Below, piece by piece: positions 19,771-30,334 of a stretch of DNA of 64,000 bases (the first letter of the stretch is position 1; the number at the start of each line of letters is the position of its first letter). Both the position numbers and the translations under genes were made by a program. The stretch is from the NCBI GenBank assembly GCA_947488615.1, contig CANKZU010000008.1:62001-126000 (forward strand). Direction: 5' to 3'. This DNA is from an uncultured Aurantimonas sp. Its GTDB lineage: Bacteria; Pseudomonadota; Alphaproteobacteria; Rhizobiales; Rhizobiaceae. The notes beneath the pieces were generated by a model that was given only the letters and a program-made list of their open reading frames with translations, did not search any database and was not told the origin of the DNA.

Positions 19771-19914
19771 GGCCGCCTCCTTAGAGCGGCGCTCTGTCGT
19801 TGGTCCTTGGGGGACGCATCGAGCGCTCTGCTCTGCCGAACTGTGCAACGAATTGCGCTGGATAGAAAGCCTTCGGCGATGCCGCCGCGCGCCTTCACGA
19901 ACGGTCGCGTGGAT

Positions 19915-19948
19915 CGGCGGCCGCCTCCCCTTGGGAAAGCAGCCGCCG
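19915..19948 (-). terminator. Intercistronic hairpin after xylF
   Basis: Stem CGGCGGCCGC/GCAGCCGCCG (9 of 10 pairs) with a 14-nt loop, starting 5 nt after the xylF stop and without a T-run. Such stem-loops between binding-protein and permease genes usually protect the abundant upstream mRNA and lower downstream expression. Confidence 0.55.
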
Positions 19949-19953
19949 TTCGT

Positions 19954-20997
19954 TCAGCCGCAGGCCGGAGTCGAGCCGGCTTCGACACCCTGACAGACGA
20001 CGTCCTTCGACACCCAGCCGGCGTCAATGATCGTGTCGAGATTGTCCTTGGTGATCGCGATCGGCTTCAGGAAGATCGACTGCATCTCGACCCCCTTCGG
20101 CCCGCCGCTGAACGCTTCGACGTCCGCGACTTCGTTCATGGCTGTCCCGTTCGCGAGGTCGAGCGCGATTTCCGCCGCCCGCTTGCCGAGTTCGCGGGAG
20201 TCCTTCCAGACCGAGACGGTCTGCGTACCCCGGGCGATGCGGTTCAAGGCGGCATGGTCGGCGTCCTGGCCGGAGACCGGAACGGAGCCGGCCAACCCTT
20301 GCGCCTCGAGCGCCGCGACGGCACCGCCGGCGGTACCATCATTGGAGGCGACGACCGCGTCGACCTCATTGTTGTTGGCGGTCAGGATCTGTTCCATGTT
20401 CTGCTGGGCGTTGGCCGGCAGCCAGGCGTCGGTATAGGCCTCGCCGACATTCTTGATCTTGCCCGCGTCGATGGCTTCCTTGAGAACTTCCATCTGGCCG
20501 GAGAACAGGAAGTCCGCGTTGGGATCGGACGACGAGCCCTTGATGAAGGCGTAATTGCCTTCCGGCTGCACTTTCTGCACTTCGCGGGCCTGGATACGGC
20601 CGACTTCCTTGTTGTCGAAGGTGATGTAGAAGGCATCCTGGTTCTCGATCAGGCGGTCGTAACCGACGACCGGAATGCCGTTGTTCACCGCGCTTTCGAC
20701 GGCCGGCGCGATGGCGTCGGAATCCTGCGCCAGAATGATCAGGGCATCGGCGCCCTGCGAAATCAGCGACTCGACATCCGTGAGCTGCTTGGACGCCGAC
20801 GACTGTGCATCGGCCGAGATGTAGCTGGCGCCTGCGGCTTCCAGCGCTGCCTTGATGGCCGCCTCGTCGGTCTTCCAGCGCTCTTCCTGGAAGTTCGACC
20901 AGGACACGCCGACGGTCTTGCCATCCTGGGCGGAAACCGCGCCCGCGGCAGCCATCGAGAACACCGCGCCGGCAAGCGCGAGCTTCAGAATTTTCAT
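19954..20997 (-). CDS. xylF: D-xylose ABC transporter substrate-binding protein
   Basis: A 347-residue periplasmic binding protein (Peripla_BP_4 fold). It begins with a signal peptide [23 protein letters not shown] after GGGAGGAATTC. XylF-type motifs include [31 protein letters not shown] and VPVSGQDAD. It captures the sugar and delivers it to XylH. It leads the operon xylF-xylH-ATPase and is divergent from a ROK regulator. Xylose is the best substrate guess from family; related sugars cannot be excluded. Confidence 0.9.
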   Translation of the reverse strand: MKILKLALAGAVFSMAAAGAVSAQDGKTVGVSWSNFQEERWKTDEAAIKAALEAAGASYISADAQSSASKQLTDVESLISQGADALIILAQDSDAIAPAVESAVNNGIPVVGYDRLIENQDAFYITFDNKEVGRIQAREVQKVQPEGNYAFIKGSSSDPNADFLFSGQMEVLKEAIDAGKIKNVGEAYTDAWLPANAQQNMEQILTANNNEVDAVVASNDGTAGGAVAALEAQGLAGSVPVSGQDADHAALNRIARGTQTVSVWKDSRELGKRAAEIALDLANGTAMNEVADVEAFSGGPKGVEMQSIFLKPIAITKDNLDTIIDAGWVSKDVVCQGVEAGSTPACG

Positions 20998-21183
20998 GAA
21001 TTCCTCCCGGCGCATTGGCGCCCCACGATCAAACGACCGGACCGTTCTCCCGACCGGTCGAGACTTTTTCCAAGCCTCGTAAAAAATCGTGACAGCAAAT
21101 CTCATCCGTGTCAACGTGCCTTTCGAGGAACCGCACGATCCGACTAAAAGAGCGGAGGAGCGGCTGGGAGGACAGGCAGGACA
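20998..21183. promoter_or_regulatory. Divergent xylF/ROK control region
   Basis: This 186-bp region should hold both promoters and the ROK operator. A 10-bp palindrome CGACCGGTCG lies at 21051-21060 with a partial copy CGACCGG at 21034-21040, 17 bp away. AT-rich runs at 21065-21070 and 21081-21086 face each other in inverted orientation. Which of these is the operator is not decided. Confidence 0.35.
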
Positions 21184-22404
21184 ATGCTCGCGAAAACCGA
21201 TGCGGACGACGTGCGGGCGCACAATCGCCGCGCCGTCATCGACCATCTGCGGCGGACCCCGGTCTCGACGCGCAAGGCGATGAGCGCGGCCACCGGCCTG
21301 TCGGTCTCGGCCGCCTCCGCCATTGCGACGGCGCTGCTGCGCGCCGGGCTGATCGTCGAAATCGCCGAGGACGAGCGCGCCGCGCGCCGCGGCCGCCCGG
21401 GTCGGAGCCTGGCGCTCGACGGCGCGGCCGCCAGCGTCGCCGCCGTGAAAATTGCCGTCGGGGAGGCGGCCGTTCGGGTTTGCGACTATCGCGGCGAGCT
21501 GATCGGAGAAGCCCGACGGGAGTGCGATCTCGCCGCATTCGGTCAGGATGAGATCGTCCGACTCCTTTACACGCTGCTCGGCGAAGCAACGCTCGGATTG
21601 GCGGGAACCGCGATGCCGCGAAACCTCGTGGTCGCGGTGCAGGGCAAGACCGACAGCAACGCCCGGCGCATCCTCTGGTCGCCGGCGCTGAAGGCCCGCG
21701 ACCTCGACATCGCCGGCCCGCTCGCGGCCCTGACCAGGGTGCCGGTCGGCGTCTTCAACGATTGTTCGCTGATGCCCGAGGCGTTCCGCTGGAAGCCGGA
21801 TTTCGTCCGTCGTGATTTCGCGACGCTGTTCATCGGCGTCGGTGTCGGCATGGGACTCAGACTCGGCGGCACCACCTTCCAGGGTCAGCGCTCCTCGGCG
21901 GTCGAGTTCGGCCATATCAACCACATTCCCGGCGGCGCCCTCTGTCGCTGCGGCAATCGCGGCTGTGTCGAGGCCTATGCCGGCGATTACGCGATCTGGC
22001 GGCGTGCGAACGGAAGGACGGACGAGATCTCGACCGGCCGGGTCAGCGATGCCGACATGCACCATCTCGCCGCCCAGGCCCGATCGGGTGACCCCGCGGC
22101 GACGCGGGCCTTCGCCGAGGCGGGCACCGCGATCGGTTACGGTCTCGGGCGCATGTTCACGCTGGTCGATCCCTTGCCGGTCGTTTTCACCGGCTCCGGC
22201 GCCCATGCGATGGACTTGCTGGAGCCGGCGATCCGCGCCGGCATCCGCGACAGCGCCATCGACGGGGTCGGCGCCGACATCCCGTTCTCGCTGGCGGACG
22301 ATGTCGACGAACTGATCTTCGGGGCCGCCACCGCGAAGGGGCTGGCGGCATGCGACGAAGAATTCGCCCGTGCCGGCAACGTCGAAACGAGGGAGGCCGC
22401 CTGA
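21184..22404 (+). CDS. ROK family transcriptional regulator (XylR-like)
   Basis: A 406-residue repressor-type regulator. An N-terminal winged helix-turn-helix (about residues 12-60, [22 protein letters not shown]) precedes a sugar-kinase-fold ROK domain. The ROK zinc signature is intact: [19 protein letters not shown] followed by VEAYAG. The ATP-binding kinase motif is weak, as expected for a regulator. It is divergent from xylF, so it probably senses xylose or a similar sugar and controls that operon. Its stop overlaps the start of the di-heme oxidoreductase (TGATG), tying it to that operon as well. Confidence 0.88.
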   Translation: MLAKTDADDVRAHNRRAVIDHLRRTPVSTRKAMSAATGLSVSAASAIATALLRAGLIVEIAEDERAARRGRPGRSLALDGAAASVAAVKIAVGEAAVRVCDYRGELIGEARRECDLAAFGQDEIVRLLYTLLGEATLGLAGTAMPRNLVVAVQGKTDSNARRILWSPALKARDLDIAGPLAALTRVPVGVFNDCSLMPEAFRWKPDFVRRDFATLFIGVGVGMGLRLGGTTFQGQRSSAVEFGHINHIPGGALCRCGNRGCVEAYAGDYAIWRRANGRTDEISTGRVSDADMHHLAAQARSGDPAATRAFAEAGTAIGYGLGRMFTLVDPLPVVFTGSGAHAMDLLEPAIRAGIRDSAIDGVGADIPFSLADDVDELIFGAATAKGLAACDEEFARAGNVETREAA

Positions 22405-23816
22405 TGCGATCGACGCTTCTCGCAATGGCTCTGTCGGCCGCGTTGGCGGTGCCAACCTTCGCTGGCGAGCCGGCCTGGCGCGAAACCGCGATCAAGCAGC
22501 GGATCGATCCGGCGAGCCTGGCCGGCCCCTTATCCGCCGAGGCCCTGCGCGACCTTGTGCAAAAAGGCCGCGACCTGTTCGAGGCGCGGTTCACCATCCT
22601 CGACGGCGCCGGCCGCCCGAACGCCACCCAGGCGATCGTTCCGACCGCCTCCCGCCGTCCCGCCGAACAAGCGTTCCAGCGGCTCGCCGGCCCGGACGCC
22701 AATGCCTGCGCCTCCTGCCACAACGAGCCCGTCACCGGCGGCGCCGGCGGCTTCGTCACCAATGTCTTCGTCTCCGAAGGCTTCGAAAGCGCCGATTTCG
22801 ACACGCTCGACCCGCAATTCTCCAACGAACGCGGCACCAATCATCTGTTCGGCGCCGGCCTCGTCGAGCTTCTCGCCCGTGAGATGACCGTCGACCTCGT
22901 CGCCGTGCGAGGACTGGCGCTGAAACAGGCGCGCGCCTCCGGCGAGCCGGCGCGCATGGACCTCGCCTCGAAGGGTGTTGCCTTCGGCCGGATCACGGCG
23001 CTGCCGGACGGCTCGGTCGATCTTGCCGAACTCGACGGCGTCGACGCCGACCTCGTCGTGCGACCTTTTACCCAGAAAGGCGTGATGACGTCGCTCCGCC
23101 AGTTCACCGTCAATGCGCTCAACCATCATCACGGCATGCAGCCGGACGAGCGCTGGGGCGCCCGCTGGACCGGGACGGCGGATTTCGACGGCGACGGCGT
23201 CGCCGACGAGATCGGCACAGGCGAAGTTTCGGCGCTGGTCGCCTTTCAGGCGAGCCTGCCGCCGCCGCGCGAGACCGCGCTGGACGACCCGGCGTGGCGG
23301 AATGCCGCCGCGATCGGGCGTCAGCGCTTCGCCGATCTCGGCTGCGAGACCTGCCACCGCCCGTCCCTGCCGCTGGAAAGCCTTGCCTTCGCCGACCCCG
23401 GCCCGGTGGATATGGCGGGGACGCTTCGCCGGGGTGATGTCGAGACGCCCGCGGTCTATGACCTCGCGCTGCTCGAATGGGCCAAGACGCTGCCCCGCAA
23501 CGACAAGGGCGAGATTCTCGTACCGCTGTTCGGCGATCTCAAGCGCCACCGCATCGCCGACACCAGAACCGCGGCGCTCGGCAACGAGACGCTCGCCCAG
23601 CGCTTCGTCGAGCGCGACGTGTTCATGACCGCCGAGCTTTGGGGGATCGCCGATACGGGCCCCTACGGCCATCGCGGCGACATGACGACGCTGGACGAAG
23701 TGATCCGCGCCCATGGCGGTGCGGCCAGCGACAGCGCCAAGGCCTATCGCGACTTGCCCGAGGCCGAGCGCTCGGCGCTGATCGCCTGGCTGAAGACCTT
23801 GAGGATCGAACCGTGA
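22404..23816 (+). CDS. Di-heme oxidoreductase / putative peroxidase (DHOR-like)
   Basis: A 470-residue exported c-type cytochrome. The signal peptide is [20 protein letters not shown]. Two heme-binding motifs are present, CASCH at 102-106 (in [12 protein letters not shown]) and CETCH at 314-318. The late motif [20 protein letters not shown] and [10 protein letters not shown] match the DUF1111/DHOR family, relatives of MauG and bacterial cytochrome c peroxidases. The GGGAGG site lies inside the ROK gene and the start overlaps its stop. The next gene overlaps by 4 bp (GTGA). The substrate is unknown; the obligate-looking partner is the CRTAC1 protein. Confidence 0.87.
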   Translation: MRSTLLAMALSAALAVPTFAGEPAWRETAIKQRIDPASLAGPLSAEALRDLVQKGRDLFEARFTILDGAGRPNATQAIVPTASRRPAEQAFQRLAGPDANACASCHNEPVTGGAGGFVTNVFVSEGFESADFDTLDPQFSNERGTNHLFGAGLVELLAREMTVDLVAVRGLALKQARASGEPARMDLASKGVAFGRITALPDGSVDLAELDGVDADLVVRPFTQKGVMTSLRQFTVNALNHHHGMQPDERWGARWTGTADFDGDGVADEIGTGEVSALVAFQASLPPPRETALDDPAWRNAAAIGRQRFADLGCETCHRPSLPLESLAFADPGPVDMAGTLRRGDVETPAVYDLALLEWAKTLPRNDKGEILVPLFGDLKRHRIADTRTAALGNETLAQRFVERDVFMTAELWGIADTGPYGHRGDMTTLDEVIRAHGGAASDSAKAYRDLPEAERSALIAWLKTLRIEP

Positions 23817-25519
23817 GCCGCCGCCTCTGGCCCTCGGTAAATGGCCTTGCGAGCATCCTCGCCGGATGTCTCCTCGCCCTCCCCGGACGCGCCGAAGACG
23901 GTCCGGTACTTTCCTTCGCAGGCGATACGCCGGTGTTTCAGGAAGAGGCGAAGGCCGCCGGCATCGCCCATGTCTATGGCGGGCCGTGGGAGTTCTTCGT
24001 CGGTGGGGGCGGCGCGGCCTTCGATTGCAACGGCGACCGCTTCCCGGACGTCTTCCTCGCCGGCGGCAAGAGCCAGAGCGCGTTCTACGTCAACCGGTCG
24101 AAGGCCGGCGGTCCGCTCGCCTTCGAAACGGTCGCTCAGGATCTCGACCCGAAGGATCTCACCAACGTCACCGGCGCCTATCCGCTCGACATCGACCAGG
24201 ACGGCCGCGAGGATCTCGTGCTCTTGCGGGTCGGCGGCAATATCCTCTTGAAGGGCGGCCCCGACTGTCGTTTCGACAAGGCGAATTTCGACTGGAAGTT
24301 CGATGGCGGCCGGGCCTGGACGACGGCGTTCTCCGCGACCGTCGAGCCGGACGCGCGGTTTCCGACGCTCGCCTTCGGCAATTATGTCGACCGCTCGGCG
24401 CCCGGCTCGCCCTGGGGCACCTGCGCCGACAACGTCCTGCTGCGTTCCAAGGAGGGCCAGGCACCGGACTATTCCGAGCCGACGATGCTGACGCCGGGCT
24501 ATTGCGCCCTGTCGATGCTGTTCACCGACTGGAACCGCTCGGGCGAGCCAGCGCTCCGCATCACCAACGACCGGCAGTATTATCGCGGCGGCGAGGAGCA
24601 GCTGTGGCGCGTCGAGCCCGGCCGGGCGCCGCGCCCCTATCGCAAGGCCGATGGCTGGCAACATTTGACCATCTGGGGCATGGGCATCGCCGAGGGCGAC
24701 GTCGATGGCGACGGCACGCCCGAATACGCCCTGACCTCGATGGGCGACACCAAGCTGCAATTCCTCGACCGCGAATTCGAGGACGCCCCGACCTATCGCG
24801 ACGAGGCCTATGAGCGCGGCGCGACCGCGCACCGGCCCTACGAGGACGACGCGGGCAAGCCGTCGACCGGCTGGCACGCGGGCTTTGCCGATTTCAACAA
24901 CGACACTGCGCTCGATCTCTTCATCGCCAAGGGCAATGTCGAGGCGATGCCGGATTTCGCCGCCTATGACCCGGACAATCTCCTGATGGGCGGCTTCGAC
25001 GGCCGCTACACCGAGCGCGGCGGCGAGGCGGGCCTCGCCCTTCCGACCAAGGGACGCGGCGCGCTGATCAGCGATTTCAATCTCGACGGCGCGCTGGACC
25101 TCCTGGTCATCAACCGCGGCGATCCGGCGAGCCTGTTCCGCAATCTCGGCGCCGGGAGTGATTTCGGCCAACGGCCGCTGGGCAATTTTCTTGAGATCGC
25201 GCTCGGCCAGAAGGACGCCAACCGGGCGGCGCTCGGCGCAAAGCTCGCGATCCGCGTCGGCACGAAGACGATCAACCGCACGGTTCAGGTGGGCGGTGGC
25301 CATGCCTCAGGCACGGCTGGCTTCGTCCATGTCGGCCTCGGCACCGCCGAGCGCGCCGAGGTGCGGGTGCAATGGCCGGACGGGGAATGGAGCCATCCCT
25401 ACCGGGTCTTCGCCAACAATTTCGTGCTGATCGACCGCGGCGCCCCGGACGCCCGCTACTGGTATCCCGACGCCGACCGCCCGGTCACGCGCCCCGCAAG
25501 GGCCGCCGACATTCGCTGA
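23813..25519 (+). CDS. CRTAC1 / ASPIC-UnbV family exported protein
   Basis: A 568-residue protein predicted to fold as a beta-propeller of FG-GAP/VCBS repeats, with calcium-binding DxDxDG-like loops (DIDQDGRED, EGDVDGDGTPE, DFNLDGALD). It ends in an ASPIC/UnbV domain (VGGGHASGTAGFVHVGLG, then VRVQWPDG). The GTG start at 23813 is coupled to the stop of the di-heme gene and begins a signal peptide ([26 protein letters not shown]). It is probably secreted or periplasmic. The tight coupling to a di-heme oxidase suggests the two act together, perhaps as enzyme and target or scaffold. Confidence 0.85.
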   Translation: MSRRLWPSVNGLASILAGCLLALPGRAEDGPVLSFAGDTPVFQEEAKAAGIAHVYGGPWEFFVGGGGAAFDCNGDRFPDVFLAGGKSQSAFYVNRSKAGGPLAFETVAQDLDPKDLTNVTGAYPLDIDQDGREDLVLLRVGGNILLKGGPDCRFDKANFDWKFDGGRAWTTAFSATVEPDARFPTLAFGNYVDRSAPGSPWGTCADNVLLRSKEGQAPDYSEPTMLTPGYCALSMLFTDWNRSGEPALRITNDRQYYRGGEEQLWRVEPGRAPRPYRKADGWQHLTIWGMGIAEGDVDGDGTPEYALTSMGDTKLQFLDREFEDAPTYRDEAYERGATAHRPYEDDAGKPSTGWHAGFADFNNDTALDLFIAKGNVEAMPDFAAYDPDNLLMGGFDGRYTERGGEAGLALPTKGRGALISDFNLDGALDLLVINRGDPASLFRNLGAGSDFGQRPLGNFLEIALGQKDANRAALGAKLAIRVGTKTINRTVQVGGGHASGTAGFVHVGLGTAERAEVRVQWPDGEWSHPYRVFANNFVLIDRGAPDARYWYPDADRPVTRPARAADIR

Positions 25520-25528
25520 GGACAGCCC

Positions 25529-26659
25529 TCATTTGCCGAGCGGCGGCGCGGTGGCCAGCGACACCGACTTGATCTGGGCAAAGAGCTGGTCGCCGACGGC
25601 AAGACCCAGCCGCGCCGCCGAGCGCCGCGTCACCTTGGCGATGAAACTCAGCTCCGGCGCCCCGTCGAGGGCGAGCACGAAGGCCAGGCTGGCAGCCGCG
25701 GCAGTCGGCTCGACGGCGACGATCCGCACGGCGAGCGTGTTGAGGATGGTCGAAAGCATCGGGACCTCGCGCGACAGGCTGACGTCGCTGGCCTCGATGC
25801 GCAGACGCCGCAGTCCGCCGATGTCGTCCGGCCCGCAGCCGTCGACGAACACCTTCTGGCCGCCGAGATCGAGTTCGGCCAATGCGTCCGCCGCGTCAAA
25901 CGCCACCACCCGCGCCGGCAGCACCGAAGCCGCGTGCGGATCACGCACGAAGCCGAGATCGGCGTCGGTCAGCGCCATGTTGAGCGGGCCGCTGGCCCGG
26001 ATACGGCCGGCTTCGAGCACGACGATCCGGTCGGCAAGGCGCTCGACCTCGGAGATGTCGTGACTGATATAGAGGATCGGGATTCGCAGCCGGTCGTGCA
26101 GCGCCTCGAAATACGGCAGAATCTCGTCCTTCGCCATGCGATCGAGAGCCGCCAGCGGCTCGTCCATCAACAACAGGCGTGGCCGCGACAGGATCGCGCG
26201 GCCGAGGGCGACGCGCTGGCGTTCGCCGCCGGACAGCGTCGTCGGTGAGCGGTCGAGCAGCGGACGCAGGCCAAGCAGGCCGACGATCTCGGCAAACCGC
26301 TCTTCATCGAGCCCCCCGACGCTGCGCCGCGCCCCGTAGAGGAGGTTTTTGGCGACCGTCAGATGGGCAAACAGGCTCGCCTCCTGGAAGACGTAGCCGA
26401 TCTCGCGCCGGTGCGGCGGGCGAAAGGTTCGGGCATCCTGCCAGGTCTCGGAGCCGACCACGACCCGGCCCGTAAGCCGGGTGAGGCCGGCGATGGCCCG
26501 GAGCACCGAGGTCTTGCCCGAGCCGGATGGGCCGAACAGGGCGGTGACGCCGGAGGCCGGCAGATCAAAGGCGACGTCGAGCGCGAACTGCCCGAGCCGG
26601 CCCGCGAGGGCGATGTCGATGCGGGCCGTGTCCGCTTTGGAGCCGTCATGGATCGTCAC
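25529..26659 (-). CDS. modC: Molybdate ABC transporter ATP-binding protein
   Basis: A 376-residue ATPase of the molybdate importer. Walker [10 protein letters not shown], signature [14 protein letters not shown], Walker [14 protein letters not shown] and the switch histidine in YISHDISEV are all present. The C-terminal ~130 residues form the TOBE/Mop-like molybdate-binding region typical of ModC. The start is a GTG overlapping the modB stop (GTGA). It is the last gene of modABC and convergent with the CRTAC1 gene, 9 bp apart. Confidence 0.94.
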   Translation of the reverse strand: MTIHDGSKADTARIDIALAGRLGQFALDVAFDLPASGVTALFGPSGSGKTSVLRAIAGLTRLTGRVVVGSETWQDARTFRPPHRREIGYVFQEASLFAHLTVAKNLLYGARRSVGGLDEERFAEIVGLLGLRPLLDRSPTTLSGGERQRVALGRAILSRPRLLLMDEPLAALDRMAKDEILPYFEALHDRLRIPILYISHDISEVERLADRIVVLEAGRIRASGPLNMALTDADLGFVRDPHAASVLPARVVAFDAADALAELDLGGQKVFVDGCGPDDIGGLRRLRIEASDVSLSREVPMLSTILNTLAVRIVAVEPTAAAASLAFVLALDGAPELSFIAKVTRRSAARLGLAVGDQLFAQIKSVSLATAPPLGK

Positions 26660-27327
26660 GGCTGCGGCTGCCCCATCCGCCGGCCGATCAGCGTCATGGT
26701 CAGGATGACGAGGAAGGAAAACACCAGCATGCCGCCGGCGAGGATATGCGCCTCGGTCCAGCGCAGGGTCTCGACGTAATCATAGATCGCAACCGACAGC
26801 ACCTTGGTCTCGCCGGGAATGCTGCCGCCGATCATCAGCACGACGCCGAATTCGCCGACGGTGTGGGCGAAGCCGAGCACCGCGCCGGTGAGGAAACCCG
26901 GCCGCGCCAGCGGCAGCGCCACCGTCAGGAACCGGTCGAGCGGCGCGGCGCGCAGCGTCGCCGCGACCTCCAGCGGGCGCTCGCCGATCGCCTCGAAGGC
27001 GTTGCGGATCGGCTGCACGACGAAGGGCATCGAATAGACCACCGAGCCGATCACCAGACCCTCGAAGCTGAAGGCGAGCGTTCTCACACCGAGAAGTCCG
27101 CCGAGACCGTCCGGCCCCAGCGCGATCAGAAGATAGAAGCCGAGGACAGTCGGCGGCAGCACCAGCGGCAGCGCGACGAGCGTGCCGACGATCTCCTTCC
27201 ACCGCGCCCGCGATCGCGCCAGCCACCAGGCGAGCGGCGTTCCGATCAGCAACAGGATCAGCGTCGTCGCGGTCGCGAGCTCAAGGGTCAGGATGACCGC
27301 GCTGAAGATTTCACCACCTTCGAACAC
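26656..27327 (-). CDS. modB: Molybdate ABC transporter permease
   Basis: A 223-residue inner-membrane permease with about five helices and the binding-protein-dependent transport loop [25 protein letters not shown], which docks the ATPase. The length is standard for ModB. It follows modA by 4 bp and overlaps modC. No ModE-type regulator is nearby. Confidence 0.94.
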   Translation of the reverse strand: MFEGGEIFSAVILTLELATATTLILLLIGTPLAWWLARSRARWKEIVGTLVALPLVLPPTVLGFYLLIALGPDGLGGLLGVRTLAFSFEGLVIGSVVYSMPFVVQPIRNAFEAIGERPLEVAATLRAAPLDRFLTVALPLARPGFLTGAVLGFAHTVGEFGVVLMIGGSIPGETKVLSVAIYDYVETLRWTEAHILAGGMLVFSFLVILTMTLIGRRMGQPQP

Positions 27328-27331
27328 TGCG

Positions 27332-28126
27332 TCAATCGCCCGTATCGTAGCCGAACCGGCGGATGATCGCAGCCGCTTCCGGCCCCTTCAGGAAAGCGAC
27401 AAACGCCTTCGCAGTCTCGCTGTCCCTGCCGGTCTCCAACAGCACCGCGTCCTGCCGGATCGGCGGGTAAAGATCGGCCGGCACCTCAAAGAGCGAGCCG
27501 TTTTCGTTGCCGGCGACCTGCGCCAGCGCGACGAAGCCGAGTTCGGCATTGCCGGTCTGAACGAACTGGAAGGTCTGCGCGATATTTGTGCCCCGGACGA
27601 ATTTCGGCTCCAGCGCGTCGTAGACGCCGAGCGCCTTCATCGCCACGACGGCGGCGGCGCCATAGGGAGCGGTCAGGGGACTGGCGATGGCGATCCTGTC
27701 GAAATCGCCGGCTTTCAGCGTCTCCGCACCGGTGACCCGGTCCGGATCGGCGCTGTAGAGCACGATCTTGCCGATGGCATAGGTGAAGACCGTACCCGGA
27801 ACGCCCAGCTTCTCCGCCACCGCCTTTTTCGGCCGCGCGTCGTCGGCCGCCAGAAACACCGCGAACGGCGCGTTCTGGGAAATCTGCGTGTAGAGCGTGC
27901 CGGTCGAGCCGAAGCTGAGTTCGGCCGTATCGCCGGTCTTCGCCGCGAAGGCGGCGGCGATCGCCTTGGCCGCTTCGGTGAAATTCGCCGCCACCGCGAC
28001 GCGCACTGTCGCGGCTTGGGCGAAGGACGGCACCCACAGCGCGACGAAAAGACCGGCGACGGCCAAAGAGCGGTTCCAGCGACGCAAGCGGCATCCTTTG
28101 CTCGGGCATGAGGTCAGGCGGACCAT
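27332..28126 (-). CDS. modA: Molybdate ABC transporter substrate-binding protein
   Basis: A 264-residue periplasmic molybdate/tungstate-binding protein. The signal peptide ends SFAQA, and the mature protein opens [22 protein letters not shown], with further ModA motifs [14 protein letters not shown] and [13 protein letters not shown]. Ser and Ala residues in these loops form the oxyanion site. The start at 28126 has a poor ribosome-binding site and is the least certain in the operon. Confidence 0.92.
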   Translation of the reverse strand: MVRLTSCPSKGCRLRRWNRSLAVAGLFVALWVPSFAQAATVRVAVAANFTEAAKAIAAAFAAKTGDTAELSFGSTGTLYTQISQNAPFAVFLAADDARPKKAVAEKLGVPGTVFTYAIGKIVLYSADPDRVTGAETLKAGDFDRIAIASPLTAPYGAAAVVAMKALGVYDALEPKFVRGTNIAQTFQFVQTGNAELGFVALAQVAGNENGSLFEVPADLYPPIRQDAVLLETGRDSETAKAFVAFLKGPEAAAIIRRFGYDTGD

Positions 28127-28164
28127 AAACGCCCGAACCGCGGCCCGCCAGAGCGTCCGCGCCC

Positions 28165-29130
28165 TCAGCGAGTGGCGAGCGCCTGTTCGATCTCGGCCGC
28201 GGTCGGCATCGCCGATTGCGCCCCGACGCGGCGACAGGCGAGCGATGCGGCGACGACGGCCTGTTCGGCCGCCTGCCCTGCCGCCAGCCCGTTGCAAAGA
28301 CCGGCCGCGAAGACCCCGACGAAGGTGTCGCCGGCGCCGGTGGTATCGACCGGCTCCACCGCAAGCGCCGAAATCGCGTAAACGCCGTCGCCGCCGGCGA
28401 CCAGCGCACCCTTGGCTCCCAGCGTGGCGATGACGACAAGGCCGAAGCGGGCGGCGAGAGCCATCGCCAGCGCGCCGGACTCCTCCCCGCCGATTCCGGA
28501 CAGTCCGGCGGCAGCGGCAAGTTCGCTCTCGTTGACGATGAGATAGTCGGCCAGCGGCAGCAGCCGCGCCAGATCGTCGGCATCGAGTTGGGCGGGCACC
28601 GGGGCCAGATTGACCACCACGCGCCCGCCTTTGGCTCGGGATCGTTCCGCCGCCGCGAGGCTGGCGGCAAGCGGCGTTTCCATCTGCAGCACGAGCACGC
28701 TGGACGGGTCGAGCAGACCGTCAGGCAGCACCGAGGCATCGAGACGGGCATTGGCGCCGCTCGCCACCGTGATGGCGTTCTCGCCGCCGCTGTCGATGCT
28801 GATGAAGGCGCAGCCGGTCCGCGCCGGCGCCGTCTGCAGGCCGGTGATGTCGATGCCCTCATTGACCAGATTGCCGGCAACCGCTTTGCCCAATTCGTCG
28901 TCTCCGACCGCGCCGACCATCGCGACGCGGTTAGCCCCGCCAAGAAAACGCGCGGCGGCAACCGCCTGGTTCGCGCCCTTGCCGCCGAACAACTGTTCGT
29001 AATCCGGGGCAAGCACGGTCTCGCCCGGACGCGCGATCGCCGCGACCCGGCAGACCAGATCGACGTTCAGCGAGCCGAAGACGAGGACGGACGCGGCTTT
29101 TAGACCCCGGTCAGCTTGATGATCGGCCAT
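28165..29130 (-). CDS. rbsK: Ribokinase
   Basis: A 321-residue cytosolic PfkB-family kinase phosphorylating ribose or a related sugar. It has the N-terminal signature FGGKGANQAVAAARFLGG and the C-terminal signature VDTTGAGDTFVGVFAAGL, whose Asp is the catalytic base. GSLNVDLV at the start matches RbsK. The start at 29130 lies behind AAGGAGCAGGCC. No ribose transporter or RbsD is in the window, so the source of its substrate is not visible. Confidence 0.9.
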   Translation of the reverse strand: MADHQADRGLKAASVLVFGSLNVDLVCRVAAIARPGETVLAPDYEQLFGGKGANQAVAAARFLGGANRVAMVGAVGDDELGKAVAGNLVNEGIDITGLQTAPARTGCAFISIDSGGENAITVASGANARLDASVLPDGLLDPSSVLVLQMETPLAASLAAAERSRAKGGRVVVNLAPVPAQLDADDLARLLPLADYLIVNESELAAAAGLSGIGGEESGALAMALAARFGLVVIATLGAKGALVAGGDGVYAISALAVEPVDTTGAGDTFVGVFAAGLCNGLAAGQAAEQAVVAASLACRRVGAQSAMPTAAEIEQALATR

Positions 29131-29183
29131 GGCCTGCTCCTTCGCTCGCATTGTTCGGGGAAACCCACCGCGTCATGCCAGGC

Positions 29184-29681
29184 TCAGGCCCCGCCCCCGG
29201 GATGCTGGTGGATCGGATCGACCCAATAGACCTCCTCCGGCCGTTCGACCGGATCGACATCGGTGATGTTGACGACGACCGCCTCGTTGTCCGAGCGCAC
29301 GAGCACGCATTCGAGCGGATTTTCGGGATCGGCGTTGATCTCCTGATGCGGCACGTAGGGCGGCACGAAGATGAAGTCGCCGGCTGCCGCTTCCGCCACG
29401 AATTCCAGCCGCTCGCCCCAGCGCATGCGGGCCTTGCCGCGCAAGACGAAGATGACGCTTTCCAGCGCCCCGTGATGATGGACGCCGGTCTTGGCGTCGG
29501 GCTCGATGGTGACCGTGCCGGCCCAGATCTTCTGCGCCCCGACGCGGGCGTGATTGATCGCCGCCTGGCGAAACATGCCGGGCGTCTGGGCTGTATTGGA
29601 ATCGAGCTGGTCGCCCTTGATGACGCGGACCCCGTCATGCTTCCAGCGTGACGGGGTCCGGGATGGGGGACTGTCGCTCAT
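29184..29681 (-). CDS. Cupin-domain protein
   Basis: A 165-residue single-domain cupin. The metal-binding first motif is GVHHHGALESVIFVLRGKARMRWG (two or three His and one Glu) and the second is GDFIFVPPYVPHQEIN, so a metal ion is likely bound. There is no signal peptide and no catalytic partner gene. The reaction, if any, is unknown. Confidence 0.82.
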   Translation of the reverse strand: MSDSPPSRTPSRWKHDGVRVIKGDQLDSNTAQTPGMFRQAAINHARVGAQKIWAGTVTIEPDAKTGVHHHGALESVIFVLRGKARMRWGERLEFVAEAAAGDFIFVPPYVPHQEINADPENPLECVLVRSDNEAVVVNITDVDPVERPEEVYWVDPIHQHPGGGA

Positions 29682-29727
29682 GCTGCCCTCGTCGGCGTGG
29701 TTGCTCGGCCGCCGGGGACGCTATCTG

Positions 29728-29761
29728 GAAAAACCCCGGTGCAAAAGCCTCGCCCCGGGGT
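29728..29761 (-). terminator. Terminator of the peroxiredoxin gene
   Basis: Stem ACCCCGG/CCGGGGT (29733-29739 with 29755-29761), followed on the minus strand by a T-run. It lies about 45 bp after the stop of the peroxiredoxin gene. Confidence 0.75.
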
Positions 29762-29806
29762 GCTCTTCGCTGAAATCCGATCGATTTCGCCTGCGCCCTT
29801 CTCCGT

Positions 29807-30334
29807 TCAGGCCGCGAGCGTGCCGCGGATCGGATAGTCGTTTTCCAGGATGAAGCCGAGCCCCTTCTTCAAACCGTCCAGCGTCGGGCGGGCAAAGGGA
29901 ACGCTCTGGAAATGCAGCGCATAGATGGTGCCATCCGGGTAGATCATCGCGATGCCGGGCTCGGCGAAACGATCCGGCTCGGAATCCTTTTCCTTGACGG
30001 AAATGAATAGTCCCCATTCGCGTGCGCTTTCCTCGCTCAGACCATAGCCGATCGGCAGATCGGCAATCTTCCACTCCTGCTTCTGCCGCTCGGCCCGCTC
30101 CTTGGAATCCATCGATATGGCATGAACCGCGACGCCCATCGCCGCGAATTCGGCGCGCTTGTCGTTCAGTTCTTCCATCTGCGTCTTGCAGATCGGGCAA
30201 TGGACACCGCGATAGAAAAATACCAGCGACATCTTCTCAGGCGTCGTGGCGGCCAGATCGAGTCCCGGCCCGCCGAGCACCTCCAGCGCCAGCTTCGGAG
30301 CCTTGTCGCCTGGAATAGGTGTTGTGTGTCGCAT
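29807..30334 (-). CDS. Peroxiredoxin-like protein (AhpC/TSA family)
   Basis: A 175-residue thioredoxin-fold protein with FFYRGVHCPICKTQMEEL, where the first Cys lies at the usual peroxidatic position and CxxC geometry gives a possible resolving Cys. It probably reduces peroxides or acts as a thiol oxidoreductase in the cytoplasm. The ATG at 30334 gives the standard length; an upstream in-frame start at 30439 adds a non-conserved leader. Monocistronic, divergent from the cytochrome P460 gene. Confidence 0.85.
   Translation of the reverse strand: MRHTTPIPGDKAPKLALEVLGGPGLDLAATTPEKMSLVFFYRGVHCPICKTQMEELNDKRAEFAAMGVAVHAISMDSKERAERQKQEWKIADLPIGYGLSEESAREWGLFISVKEKDSEPDRFAEPGIAMIYPDGTIYALHFQSVPFARPTLDGLKKGLGFILENDYPIRGTLAA

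Noticed and set aside
19790..19850. Possible third copy of the dispersed repeat between xylF and xylH
   Set aside because: AGAGCG and GGGGACGCAT fragments are similar, but no continuous match to either copy can be traced.
20027..20437. 136-codon plus-strand open frame inside xylF
   Set aside because: It is antisense to a clearly coding region with signal peptide and family motifs.
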